From assembly GCA_019114585.1 (NCBI GenBank), contig DXFE01000016.1, forward strand, positions 1 to 10,848: a stretch of 10,848 bases of DNA. Reading direction: 5' to 3'. Under the pieces are notes generated by a model that ran no database searches, was not told the origin of the DNA, and saw nothing but the letters and a program-made list of their open reading frames with translations. Shown piece after piece: positions 1 through 6,303 of the stretch (positions within the stretch are counted from its first letter, which is position 1; every line of letters starts with the position of its first letter). This DNA is from Gemmiger_A avium (GTDB taxonomy: Bacteria; Bacillota; Clostridia; Oscillospirales; Ruminococcaceae). Position numbers and translations under genes: made by a program.

Positions 1-439
1 GCTTCTGGCCGCCCGACAGCTTGTGGGGCGCTTTTTCCCGGTGCTTGTAGATGCCCGCCATCTTCATGGCGTCGTCGATGCGCGCGCGGATCTCGGCGGG
101 GGGCACGCCCAGGTTTTCCAGGGCGAAGGCCACGTCCTCCTCCACCACGGTGGCGACGATCTGGTTGTCCGGATTCTGGAACACCATGCCCACCTTCTGG
201 CGGATGTCATAGAGGTGTTCCTCGTCGGCGGTGTTCATGCCCTCCACCAGCACGGTGCCGGCCTCGGGCAGCAGAATGGCGTTGAAGTGCTTGGCCAGGG
301 TGCTCTTGCCGCAGCCGTTGGCCCCCAGCACCGCAACGAACTCGCCCTTGTCCACCGCGACGGACGCGCCGTCCACGGCCAGGGGCGATTCGGGGGTGTA
401 GCGAAAGCGCACGCCCTCGGCGTTGATCATGTGCTCCAT
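1..439 (-). CDS. ecfA1: Energy-coupling factor (ECF) transporter ATP-binding protein, EcfA type, C-terminus cut by the window edge
   Basis: This is the nucleotide-binding subunit of an ECF vitamin or metal-ion importer. It would sit on the inner face of the membrane with a second EcfA, the EcfT transmembrane protein and a substrate-binding S component. The 146 visible residues begin MEHMINAEGVRFRY. They contain a Walker A motif GANGCGKST (residues 39-47), a Q-loop in VFQNPDNQ (86-93; the PDNQ form is typical of ECF/CbiO ATPases) and the ABC signature LSGGQ (141-145). The frame then leaves the window, so the Walker B motif, H-loop and C-terminal domain are not seen. The ATG at 439 is preferred because GGAGG (447-451) lies 7 bases upstream; an internal ATG at 430 is less well placed. 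The start shares one base with the upstream methyltransferase stop (TAATG), so translation is probably coupled. Assignment as EcfA1 rather than EcfA2 or CbiO is inferred from similarity only. The substrate cannot be told. Confidence 0.9.
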   Translation of the reverse strand, partial: MEHMINAEGVRFRYTPESPLAVDGASVAVDKGEFVAVLGANGCGKSTLAKHFNAILLPEAGTVLVEGMNTADEEHLYDIRQKVGMVFQNPDNQIVATVVEEDVAFALENLGVPPAEIRARIDDAMKMAGIYKHREKAPHKLSGGQK

Positions 440-1329
440 TACTGTTCCTCCCCCGCCTGCACGCCGTTTGCCAGCCACAGGGCGGTGGCGCCGCAAGGCA
501 CCACGCCGCCGGTGCTGGATACCGGCAGGCCGATCTCGTCACAAGACGTTTCGCCGCCGTACACCGGGCACAGAAGGGTCTTTAAGATGTACTCCATCAC
601 CGCCGGCGACAGGCCGGTGGTGTAGCTGTTCACCGCCACGAACAGGGGCGCGCCGCTGAGCACCCCGGCGCACTGGGCGATGAGGTCGTAGATGCAGTCT
701 TCCAGCTTCCACACCTCGCCCCCCGGGCCGCGGCCGTAGCTGGGCGGGTCCATGATGATGGCGTCGTAGCGGCTGCCGCGGCGGGCCTCCCGGGCCACGA
801 ACTTGGAGCAGTCGTCCACGATCCAGCGGATGGGCCTGTCCGCCAGGCGGCTTTCGGCGGCGTTTTCCCGCGCCCAGGCCACGATGCCCTTGGAGGCGTC
901 CACATGGCAGACGCTGGCCCCCGCGGCGGCGCAGGCCAGGGTGGCTCCGCCGGTGTAGCCGAAGAGGTTCAGCACCCGGATGGGCCGGCCGGCGGCGGCG
1001 ATGATTTTTTTATAGAAGGCCCAGTTCACCGCCTGTTCGGGGAACACGCCGGTGTGTTTGAAGCCGGTGGGGCTGACCACCAGCCGCAGATTGTCCCAGC
1101 CGATCTGCCATTTTTCCGGCAGACGGCGGCGGTATTCCCAGCGGCCGCCGCCCTTGTCGCTGCGGTGATAGACCGCGTCCGCCTTGGCCCAAAGGGGGCT
1201 GGTGCGCTCGTTCTTCCAGACCACCTGCGGGTCCGGGCGGACCAGCAGCGCGTCGCCCCAACGCTCCAGCCGGTTGCCGCCGGTGGCGTCGATGAGTTCA
1301 TAGTCCTGCCAGTTGCCAGCAGCACGCAT
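439..1329 (-). CDS. Class I SAM-dependent methyltransferase, RlmI/RlmK-like (probable rRNA methyltransferase)
   Basis: A 296-residue Rossmann-fold methyltransferase. It shows the SAM-binding motif I VLNLFGYTGGATLACAAAGA (residues 119-138), an acidic residue after strand 2 in HVDASKGIVAWARENA (D144), VDDCSKFV (171-178) and the catalytic-loop motif DPPSYGRG (194-201). This pattern fits the family that includes RlmI (23S rRNA m5C) and the RlmK half of RlmKL. E. coli RlmI is about 400 residues with an N-terminal PUA domain. Here only about 110 residues precede motif I and no PUA-like segment is evident, so the target base is uncertain. The ATG at 1329 is chosen because AAGGAG (1338-1343) lies 8 bases upstream; a GTG at 1335 would be only 2 bases from it. 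The gene has its own putative promoter after ruvB, and its TAA overlaps the ecfA ATG. The link to the transporter ATPase looks like genome layout, not shared function. Confidence 0.85.
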   Translation of the reverse strand: MRAAGNWQDYELIDATGGNRLERWGDALLVRPDPQVVWKNERTSPLWAKADAVYHRSDKGGGRWEYRRRLPEKWQIGWDNLRLVVSPTGFKHTGVFPEQAVNWAFYKKIIAAAGRPIRVLNLFGYTGGATLACAAAGASVCHVDASKGIVAWARENAAESRLADRPIRWIVDDCSKFVAREARRGSRYDAIIMDPPSYGRGPGGEVWKLEDCIYDLIAQCAGVLSGAPLFVAVNSYTTGLSPAVMEYILKTLLCPVYGGETSCDEIGLPVSSTGGVVPCGATALWLANGVQAGEEQ

Positions 1330-1337
1330 AGGCACTT

Positions 1338-1343
1338 CTCCTT
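1338..1343 (-). promoter_or_regulatory. Ribosome binding site deciding the methyltransferase start
   Basis: AAGGAG on the minus strand, 8 bases before the ATG at 1329. The in-frame GTG at 1335 is only 2 bases from this site, too close for normal initiation, so the ATG start is favoured. Confidence 0.75.
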
Positions 1344-1364
1344 TTTCTCATTCCACAGCAGTGG

Positions 1365-1392
1365 ATTCTATATTGTACCCTGTAATTGTGAA
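1365..1392 (-). promoter_or_regulatory. Putative sigma-A promoter of the methyltransferase-ecfA unit
   Basis: On the minus strand, TTCACA (1387-1392; 5 of 6 matches to the -35 consensus) is followed after 16 bases by TAGAAT (1365-1370; 5 of 6 matches to the -10). It sits in an AT-rich patch between ruvB and the methyltransferase. A TACAAT at 1372-1377 is an alternative -10 but has no good -35 partner. Transcription would start near 1358, at a small hairpin with 5-bp arms (1352-1356 and 1361-1365). No intrinsic terminator is seen after ruvB, so read-through from the ruv operon is also possible. Confidence 0.5.
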
Positions 1393-1411
1393 GTTTTCTT
1401 GTTGCATCGGG

Positions 1412-2461
1412 TCAAAACATGCTCTGCTGGCCGTTTTCCTCGGCGGCGGCGGGAGCGCGCATGCCCAGATGTTCGTAGGCCAGCCGGGTGACGCACCGGC
1501 CCCGGGGGGTGCGGGTGAGGAAGCCCATCTGCATGAGATACGGCTCGCACACGTCCTCCAGCGTCACCGCCTCTTCGCCCAGCGCCGCGGCCAGGGTGTC
1601 CAGACCCACCGGCCCGCCGCCGTACAGCTCGATGACCGCCCGCAAAAGGCTGCGGTCCAGCTCGTCCAGGCCCAGGGCGTCGATGTCCATGCGCTTGAGG
1701 GCCAGCCGGGCGGCGTCGCCGTCCACCGTGCCGTCCCCCAGCACCACCGCGAAGTCCCGCACCCGCTTGAGCAGGCGGTTGGCCACACGGGGGGTGCCCC
1801 GGCTGCACTTTGCCAGTTCCAGAGCCCCTTCCTCGGTGCAGGGCTGGCCCAAAATGCCGGCGCTGCGCCGGATGATGCGGGCCAGCTCGTCGGGGCTGTA
1901 GAGCTCCAGCTTCAAAAGCACGCCGAATCGGTCCCGCAGCGGGCCGGTGAGCTGACCGGCCCGGGTGGTGGCGCCGATGAGGGTGAACCGGGGCAGGTTG
2001 ATGCGGATGGACTGGGCGCTGGGGCCCTTGCCGATCATGATGTCCAGGGCGTAGTCCTCCAGGGCGGGATAGAGCACCTCCTCCACCTGGCGGGAGAGGC
2101 GGTGGATCTCGTCGATAAACAGCACGTCGCCCTCCTGCAGATTGGTCAGCAGGGCGGCCAGATCGCCGGGCTTTTCGATGGCGGGGCCGCTGGTGATGCG
2201 GATCTGCACCCCCATCTCCTGGGCCACGATGCCCGCCAGGGTGGTCTTGCCCAGGCCCGGCGGGCCGTAGAGCAGGATGTGATCCATGGGCTCGCCCCGG
2301 CGCTGGGCGGCGGTCAGGTAGATGCGCAGGTTTTCCTTGACCTTTTCCTGGCCGATGTAGTCCTCCAGCGTGCGGGGGCGAAGGCTTATTTCCTCGCTCT
2401 CGCCGGGGGTCAGGTCCGGGCTGATAAGCCGCCCGGCCGGCTGATACAGTTGTTCGTCCAT
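1412..2461 (-). CDS. ruvB: Holliday junction branch-migration DNA helicase RuvB
   Basis: RuvB is the hexameric AAA+ motor that, docked on RuvA, pumps DNA through a Holliday junction. The protein is 349 residues, close to the family norm of about 335-350. It opens with a short N-terminal tail and the typical LRPRTLEDYIGQEKVKENL (residues 27-45). It has Walker A GPPGLGKTT (66-74), Walker B LFIDEIHR (114-121), sensor 1 in IGATTRAG (162-169), the arginine-finger segment LTGPLRDRFG (171-180) and sensor 2 in RGTPRVANRLL (221-231). A winged-helix C-terminal domain follows, with GGGPVGLDTLAAALGE (281-296) and TPRGR (318-322). All key residues appear intact. The ATG at 2461 lies 3 bases after the ruvA stop, and its AGGAGG ribosome binding site overlaps the last codons of ruvA, so the two genes are tightly coupled. 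Confidence 0.98.
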   Translation of the reverse strand: MDEQLYQPAGRLISPDLTPGESEEISLRPRTLEDYIGQEKVKENLRIYLTAAQRRGEPMDHILLYGPPGLGKTTLAGIVAQEMGVQIRITSGPAIEKPGDLAALLTNLQEGDVLFIDEIHRLSRQVEEVLYPALEDYALDIMIGKGPSAQSIRINLPRFTLIGATTRAGQLTGPLRDRFGVLLKLELYSPDELARIIRRSAGILGQPCTEEGALELAKCSRGTPRVANRLLKRVRDFAVVLGDGTVDGDAARLALKRMDIDALGLDELDRSLLRAVIELYGGGPVGLDTLAAALGEEAVTLEDVCEPYLMQMGFLTRTPRGRCVTRLAYEHLGMRAPAAAEENGQQSMF

Positions 2462-2464
2462 GGG

Positions 2465-3070
2465 TTACCTCCTCGCGGCCATGCTGCGCAGCGCCTGGCG
2501 CACCAGTTCCTCCACCGGCAGGCTGTCGTCCAGCCGGGCCACCGCCGCGGCGGCCTCGCCCTGGCTGTAGCCCAGGCTGATCAGGGCGGCCAGCGCCTGG
2601 GACGCGGCCCCGGCGGGCGGTGCGGCAGCCGCGTCGCCGCCGCCGAATCCCAGCCCCTCGGCCAGGCCCCTGCCCACCTTGTCCTTCAGTTCCAACGTGA
2701 TGCGCTGGGCCAGCTTGGGACCCACGCCGCTGGCGGCGGTAAAGGCCTTGTGGTCCCCGGCGGAGACCGCCAGCGCCACCTTCTCCGGGCTGAGCACGCT
2801 CAGGATGGCCATGCCCACCCGGGGCCCCACGCCGGAAACCCCGATGAGCATCTTGAAGCAGGCCTGCTGTTCCTCGGTGGCAAAGCCGAACAGGCTTACA
2901 TCATTTTCGGTTATATTCATATAGGTATATAAGGTGGCCTGCGCTCCCACGCCGGGCAGCGAGGCGGCCACCGTGGCGGGCACCTGCACCAGGTACCCCA
3001 CACCGCCGCAGGAGAGCACCGCCTGCTCGGTGGTTTTCTTTATCAGTTCGCCGGTAAGGCAATAGATCAT
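2465..3070 (-). CDS. ruvA: Holliday junction DNA-binding protein RuvA
   Basis: RuvA binds the four-way junction as a tetramer or octamer and loads RuvB. It is 201 residues, as expected (about 190-205). Domain I, an OB fold, is residues 1-63, beginning MIYCLTGELI and ending in the pin region ITENDVSLFGF. Domain II carries two helix-hairpin-helix motifs: IGVSGVGPRVGMAIL (76-90) and ASGVGPKLAQRI (113-124). An Ala/Gly-rich flexible linker (about 138-156) leads to domain III (about 157-198), which contacts RuvB. Aligned without gaps to E. coli RuvA, the acidic pin pair E55-D56 reads E55-N56, with an Asp next to it at 57. The ATG at 3070 has GGGAGG upstream, in the 16-base gap after ruvC. It is the middle gene of ruvC-ruvA-ruvB. 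Confidence 0.98.
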   Translation of the reverse strand: MIYCLTGELIKKTTEQAVLSCGGVGYLVQVPATVAASLPGVGAQATLYTYMNITENDVSLFGFATEEQQACFKMLIGVSGVGPRVGMAILSVLSPEKVALAVSAGDHKAFTAASGVGPKLAQRITLELKDKVGRGLAEGLGFGGGDAAAAPPAGAASQALAALISLGYSQGEAAAAVARLDDSLPVEELVRQALRSMAARR

Positions 3071-3086
3071 CTTGGTTTCCTCCCGA

Positions 3087-3584
3087 TCAGCGCAGCGGCA
3101 GGCCGGACAGGCGGCTGCGGCTGCAATGGCAGTGGGCGATGGCCATGGCCAGCGCGTCGGCGGTGTCGTCGGGCTTGGGCACGGCGTTCAGATGCAGCAT
3201 CATGCGGGTCATCTCCTGCACCTGCTTCTTGACCGCCTTGCCGTAGCCGGTGACCGCCTGTTTGACCTGCATGGGGGTGTACTCGAACACCGGCACCCCC
3301 CGCCGGGCCGCGGCCAGCAGGATGACCCCGCGGGCTTCGGCCACCCCGATCACGGTGGTCTGGTTATGCTGGTAGAACAGCTGTTCTATGCTGATGGCCT
3401 CCGGGCGCAGGGTTTCCAGCACCTTGTCCACCCCGTCGTACACCTGGCACAGCCGCTGCTCAAAAGGGGTGCCTGCGGCGGTGGTCACCGCGCCGAAATC
3501 CACCGGCGTAAACCGGTTGCTCACATATTCCACCACGCCCCAGCCTACAATGGCATAGCCGGGGTCCAGGCCCAGTACCCGCAT
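3087..3584 (-). CDS. ruvC: Crossover junction endodeoxyribonuclease RuvC (Holliday junction resolvase)
   Basis: RuvC is the dimeric Mg2+-dependent nuclease that cuts Holliday junctions symmetrically. It has an RNase H-like fold and 165 residues, within the family range. The four catalytic carboxylates can be placed: D7 in LGLDPGYAIVGWGVVE, E67 in ISIEQLFYQHNQTT, and D140 and D143 in PKPDDTADALAMAIAH. The basic segment QAVTGYGKAVKKQV (109-122) is also typical. The ATG at 3584 has a strong purine-rich site (GGAGGGAGGGA) just upstream. It is the first gene of the ruv operon, with a promoter about 65 bases upstream. It diverges from the phosphate transporter, whose start codon is 247 bases away. 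Confidence 0.98.
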   Translation of the reverse strand: MRVLGLDPGYAIVGWGVVEYVSNRFTPVDFGAVTTAAGTPFEQRLCQVYDGVDKVLETLRPEAISIEQLFYQHNQTTVIGVAEARGVILLAAARRGVPVFEYTPMQVKQAVTGYGKAVKKQVQEMTRMMLHLNAVPKPDDTADALAMAIAHCHCSRSRLSGLPLR

Positions 3585-3642
3585 GGCGTTCCCTCCCTCC
3601 GGGCCGGGGCGCTGTTTCAGGGTATGCCACGGCCAGTTTAAC

Positions 3643-3662
3643 TGATGTATTATACCACATCA
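3643..3662. repeat. 6-bp inverted repeat flanking the ruvC -10 box
   Basis: TGATGT (3643-3648) and ACATCA (3657-3662) are perfect inverted arms. The 8 bases between them contain the ruvC -10 hexamer. A protein bound here would block the promoter, so this could be an operator. It does not resemble the GAAC-N4-GTTC form of Gram-positive LexA boxes. The arms are short and could arise by chance. Confidence 0.35.
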
Positions 3663-3678
3663 TCCTGTCAAAGGGCAA
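3649..3678 (-). promoter_or_regulatory. Sigma-A promoter of the ruvC-ruvA-ruvB operon
   Basis: On the minus strand the -10 is a perfect TATAAT (3649-3654), preceded by TGTGG, which gives the extended -10 element TGG-TATAAT. The best-spaced -35 is TTGCCC (3673-3678), 18 bases upstream with 4 of 6 matches. A better-looking TTGACA (3666-3671) is only 11 bases from the -10 and cannot serve as its normal partner. Transcription would start near 3642, giving a leader of about 57 bases before ruvC. Confidence 0.7.
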
Positions 3679-3710
3679 CTGCAACCGGCCGCAAAACCCG
3701 TTCCGGGGCC

Positions 3711-3752
3711 ACTTTACAGAAACTTTACATAGTTCTGAACGAGAATTTTACA
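3711..3752 (+). promoter_or_regulatory. Putative PHO box: TTTACA-type hexamers at 11-12 base spacing
   Basis: ACTTTACA occurs at 3711-3718 and again at 3722-3729, exactly 11 bases apart. A degenerate copy CTGAAC (3735-3740) follows after another 11 bases, and TTTACA (3747-3752) after 12 more. TATACA (3768-3773) sits about two helical turns further on, next to the -35. Hexamers repeated once per helical turn upstream of the -35 are the known layout of PhoB sites and of the B. subtilis PhoP box (TT-A/T/C-ACA with about 5-base gaps). The unit downstream codes for a phosphate transporter and a PhoB/PhoR-type pair, which supports the reading. Which protein binds is inference. Confidence 0.65.
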
Positions 3753-3773
3753 CGCAGTACCATAAACTATACA

Positions 3774-3801
3774 TTGTATGACACGGTTCGTGTGGTATAG
3801 T
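3774..3801 (+). promoter_or_regulatory. Promoter of the phosphate transporter-phoB-phoR unit
   Basis: A weak -35 TTGTAT (3774-3779) is followed after 16 bases by TATAGT (3796-3801), with an extended -10 TGG just before it. A poor -35 with an activator site directly upstream is typical of an activated promoter. Inverted arms ACACG/CGTGT (3781-3785 and 3789-3793) lie in the spacer. Transcription would start near 3808, leaving a leader of about 24 bases to the start codon at 3832, with the purine-rich site AAGGGGG at 3819-3825. Confidence 0.6.
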
Positions 3802-3831
3802 GATAGTGTGTGCCAACAAGGGGGATCATTC

Positions 3832-5601
3832 ATGTCGATTTTTAACGTGTTCAGCCTGTTCGGCGGGCTGGCCCTGTTCCTGTTCGGTATGGACGTAATG
3901 GGCAAGGGCCTGGAGAAGCAGGCGGGCGGCCGTCTGCAGATCATTCTGGAAAAACTTTCCTCCAAGCCGCTGCGCGGCTTTCTGCTGGGCCTTCTGGTCA
4001 CCGCGGTGATCCAGAGCTCTTCCGCCACCACCGTTATGGTGGTCGGCTTTGTCAACAGCGGCGTGATGCAGCTGGGCCAGGCCATCAACGTGATCATGGG
4101 TGCCAACGTGGGCACCACCGTCACGGCCTGGATTTTGAGCCTGTCCGGCATCGAGGGTGACAGCTGGTGGGTGCAGATCCTGAAACCCGCCAACTTCTCG
4201 CCGGTGCTGGCGCTGATCGGCATTATCCTGTATATGTTCTGCAAGAGCGACCGCAAGAAGGACACCGGTTCCATCCTGCTGGGCTTTGCCATCCTGATGA
4301 CCGGCATGGAGGCCATGAGCGACGCGGTGGCGCCTTTGAGCGAGGTGCCCGCTTTCACCCGCATGTTCACCGCCTTTGAGAACCCGATCCTGGGCCTGCT
4401 GGCCGGCGCGATCCTGACCGGCATCATCCAGTCCAGCAGCGCCAGCGTGGGTATCCTGCAGGCGCTGAGCGCCACCGGCGCCGTCAGCTGCGGCAGCGCC
4501 ATTCCCATCATCCTGGGCCAGAACATCGGCACCTGTGTGACCGCTATGCTCGCTTCGGTGGGTACCACCAAGAACGCCCGCCGGGCCGCCCTGGTGCACC
4601 TGTACTTCAACGTGATCGGCGCCACCGGCTTTCTGGTGGTGTTCTACCCGCTGCGCTCCATCTTCCAGTTCCAGTTTGTGGAGCTGCCCATCGACGCCAT
4701 GGGCATCGCGGTGGTGCACACCACCTTCAACCTGCTGGCCACTGCGCTGATGCTGCCTTTCGCCCGCTGGCTGGAAAAGCTGGCCTATATCACGATTCCG
4801 GACGAGCCCTCCGGCAAGCCGGAAAGCTTTACCCTGCTGGACGAGCGTCTGCTCTCCACCCCTGCCGTGGCGGTGGAGCAGAGCCGCAACCTGGCCGGTG
4901 AGATGGCGTCCCTGGCCCGCACTTCCCTGCTGAAAGCCATGTCCCTGACCGAAAAGTGGGACGACAAGCTGGCGGCCGAGATCGAGCAGAGCGAGGAACT
5001 GGTGGACCACTACGAAGACGTACTGGGCACCTATCTGGTGCATCTGTCCAGCCGCAGCATGACCCTGGACGACAGCCGGGAGGTCTCCAAGCTGCTGAAC
5101 ACCATCGCGGACTTCGAGCGGATCGGCGACCACGCGGTCAACGTGCTGAAAGCCGCCCGGGAACTGCACGACAAGCAGCTGCGGTTCTCTGAGGCAGCCC
5201 GGCAGGAGATGCAGGTGCTGACCGGCGCGGTGCAGGAAGCCCTGGACAAGACGCTGGATGCCTTCCGCAAGGACGACGTGTATCTGGCGGGCAAGGTGGA
5301 ACCCATCGAACAGGTGGTGGACGAGCTTACCCGTGAGCTGAAAGCCCGCCACATCCTGCGGCTGCAGAACGGGGTGTGCACCATCGAACTGGGCTTTATC
5401 TTCTCGGATCTTTTGAACAACTACGAGCGTGTGGCCGACCACTGCAGCAACGTGGCGGTGGCCGTGATTGAGATGGCCCAGGACAGCTTTGATACCCACG
5501 AATACCTGGCCAGCATCAAGGCGGGCGACGCCAAGTTTGCCCAGCGGCTGGAGAAATACCGCCGCCGCTACACCATGCCCGAGCCGGTGGACGGCGAATA
5601 A
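3832..5601 (+). CDS. Na+/phosphate cotransporter family protein (NptA/YjbB type) with C-terminal PhoU domains
   Basis: A membrane protein of 589 residues predicted to move inorganic phosphate with Na+. Two inverted-repeat Na/Pi domains are visible. The first has GLLVTAVIQSSSATTV (QSSSA at 61-65) and IMGANVGTT (88-96). The second has GIIQSSSASVGI (QSSSA at 200-204) and ILGQNIGTC (227-235). Hydrophobic segments fill about residues 5-20, 47-105, 122-137, 184-275 and 288-312. After a linker rich in charged residues (about 320-350), the cytosolic part (about 350-575) is a PhoU-like helical bundle with two signatures, DFERIGDHA (428-436) and NYERVADHC (530-538), the metal-binding pattern of PhoU. 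The start at 3832 is chosen because it begins at the hydrophobic N-terminus (MSIFNVFSLFGGLALFLFGM) and has AAGGGGG upstream; an in-frame ATG at 3778 would lie upstream of the -10 box. It leads a probable operon with the two-component pair, whose start is 15 bases downstream. Members of this family in some bacteria export rather than import phosphate, so the direction is not certain. Confidence 0.93.
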   Translation: MSIFNVFSLFGGLALFLFGMDVMGKGLEKQAGGRLQIILEKLSSKPLRGFLLGLLVTAVIQSSSATTVMVVGFVNSGVMQLGQAINVIMGANVGTTVTAWILSLSGIEGDSWWVQILKPANFSPVLALIGIILYMFCKSDRKKDTGSILLGFAILMTGMEAMSDAVAPLSEVPAFTRMFTAFENPILGLLAGAILTGIIQSSSASVGILQALSATGAVSCGSAIPIILGQNIGTCVTAMLASVGTTKNARRAALVHLYFNVIGATGFLVVFYPLRSIFQFQFVELPIDAMGIAVVHTTFNLLATALMLPFARWLEKLAYITIPDEPSGKPESFTLLDERLLSTPAVAVEQSRNLAGEMASLARTSLLKAMSLTEKWDDKLAAEIEQSEELVDHYEDVLGTYLVHLSSRSMTLDDSREVSKLLNTIADFERIGDHAVNVLKAARELHDKQLRFSEAARQEMQVLTGAVQEALDKTLDAFRKDDVYLAGKVEPIEQVVDELTRELKARHILRLQNGVCTIELGFIFSDLLNNYERVADHCSNVAVAVIEMAQDSFDTHEYLASIKAGDAKFAQRLEKYRRRYTMPEPVDGE

Positions 5602-5616
5602 ACAGGAGGACGACCC

Positions 5617-6303
5617 ATGATCTATATCGTGGAAGACGACGACAGCATCCGGGAACTGGAAGAATATGTCCTGCGCAGCGCCGGATTTACGGTGCAGGGC
5701 TTTACCAATGCCCGGGATTTCTGGGCAGCCTGCGCCCAGCAGCCGCCCCGGTTGGCGGTGCTGGACATCATGCTGCCGGATGAGGACGGCATGAGCATCC
5801 TGCACAAGCTGCGGGCTGACCCGGCCACCCGGGCGCTGCCGGTGATGCTGGTGACCGCCAAGGGCGCCGAGCTGGACCGGGTGCGCGGTCTGGAAGACGG
5901 CGCGGACGATTACCTGGCCAAGCCGTTCGGCGTGATGGAGTTTTCGGCCCGGATCAAGGCGCTGCTGCGGCGCAGCGGTGCGGGCAGCGCCCCCGCTGCC
6001 GAAAGCGGCCAGCTGGCCTGCGGCCCCATCCGCATGGATACCGAGCGCCGCACCGTAACGGTAAACAACCAGCCGGTGGAATTGTCTTTCAAGGAATACG
6101 AACTGCTGCGGCTGTTTCTGGAACAGCCGGGTGTGGTGCAGACCCGGGACGCGATCCTGCGCCGGGTGTGGGATACCGATTTTATCGGGGAAAGCCGCAC
6201 CATCGACATGCATGTGCGTACCCTGCGCCAGAAGCTGGGCGAGGCAGGCAGTGCCATCCAGACCGTGCGAAAGGTAGGCTACAAGCTTGATCCGGAAACA
6301 TGA
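5617..6303 (+). CDS. phoB: Response regulator transcription factor, OmpR/PhoB family (probable phosphate regulator)
   Basis: A two-domain DNA-binding response regulator of 228 residues. The receiver domain (1-118) has the acidic cluster E6-D7-D8, the phospho-acceptor D50 in LAVLDIMLPDEDG, T80 in MLVTAKG and K102 in YLAKPFG, so all the switch residues are present. The winged-helix domain (about 131-227) has FKEYELLRLFLEQPGVVQTRDAIL and the recognition helix region SRTIDMHVRTLRQKLG, then the wing VRKVGYKL. The ATG at 5617 follows AGGAGG (5604-5609) by 7 bases and lies 15 bases after the transporter stop. Phosphate as the signal is inferred from the transporter-PhoU partner and the repeated TTTACA sites upstream of the operon, not from the protein alone. 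In Firmicutes the orthologue is often called PhoP. If the circuit is right, it activates its own operon. Confidence 0.9.
   Translation: MIYIVEDDDSIRELEEYVLRSAGFTVQGFTNARDFWAACAQQPPRLAVLDIMLPDEDGMSILHKLRADPATRALPVMLVTAKGAELDRVRGLEDGADDYLAKPFGVMEFSARIKALLRRSGAGSAPAAESGQLACGPIRMDTERRTVTVNNQPVELSFKEYELLRLFLEQPGVVQTRDAILRRVWDTDFIGESRTIDMHVRTLRQKLGEAGSAIQTVRKVGYKLDPET
6271..6278 (+). promoter_or_regulatory. Ribosome binding site for the TTG-started histidine kinase
   Basis: AAGGTAGG inside the last codons of the response regulator gene, 8 bases before the TTG at 6287. No comparable site precedes the in-frame GTG at 6314 or the ATG at 6323. It is only a partial match to AGGAGG, so initiation may depend on ribosomes finishing the upstream gene. 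Confidence 0.5.

Noticed and set aside
1313..2932. A 539-codon plus-strand open frame opposite ruvB and ruvA
   Set aside because: Antisense shadow of two unambiguous genes. It has no domain pattern and no ribosome binding site worth noting.
3666..3671. Perfect TTGACA as the -35 of the ruvC promoter
   Set aside because: Only 11 bases from the TATAAT, too close for sigma-A. TTGCCC at 18 bases fits better, and the extended -10 may suffice.
3585..3831. A LexA (SOS) box controlling ruvC
   Set aside because: No GAAC-N4-GTTC match was found. GAAC at 3737-3740 has no properly spaced GTTC partner.
6300..6303. ATGA overlap at the end of phoB as the phoR start
   Set aside because: This ATG is not in the kinase reading frame.
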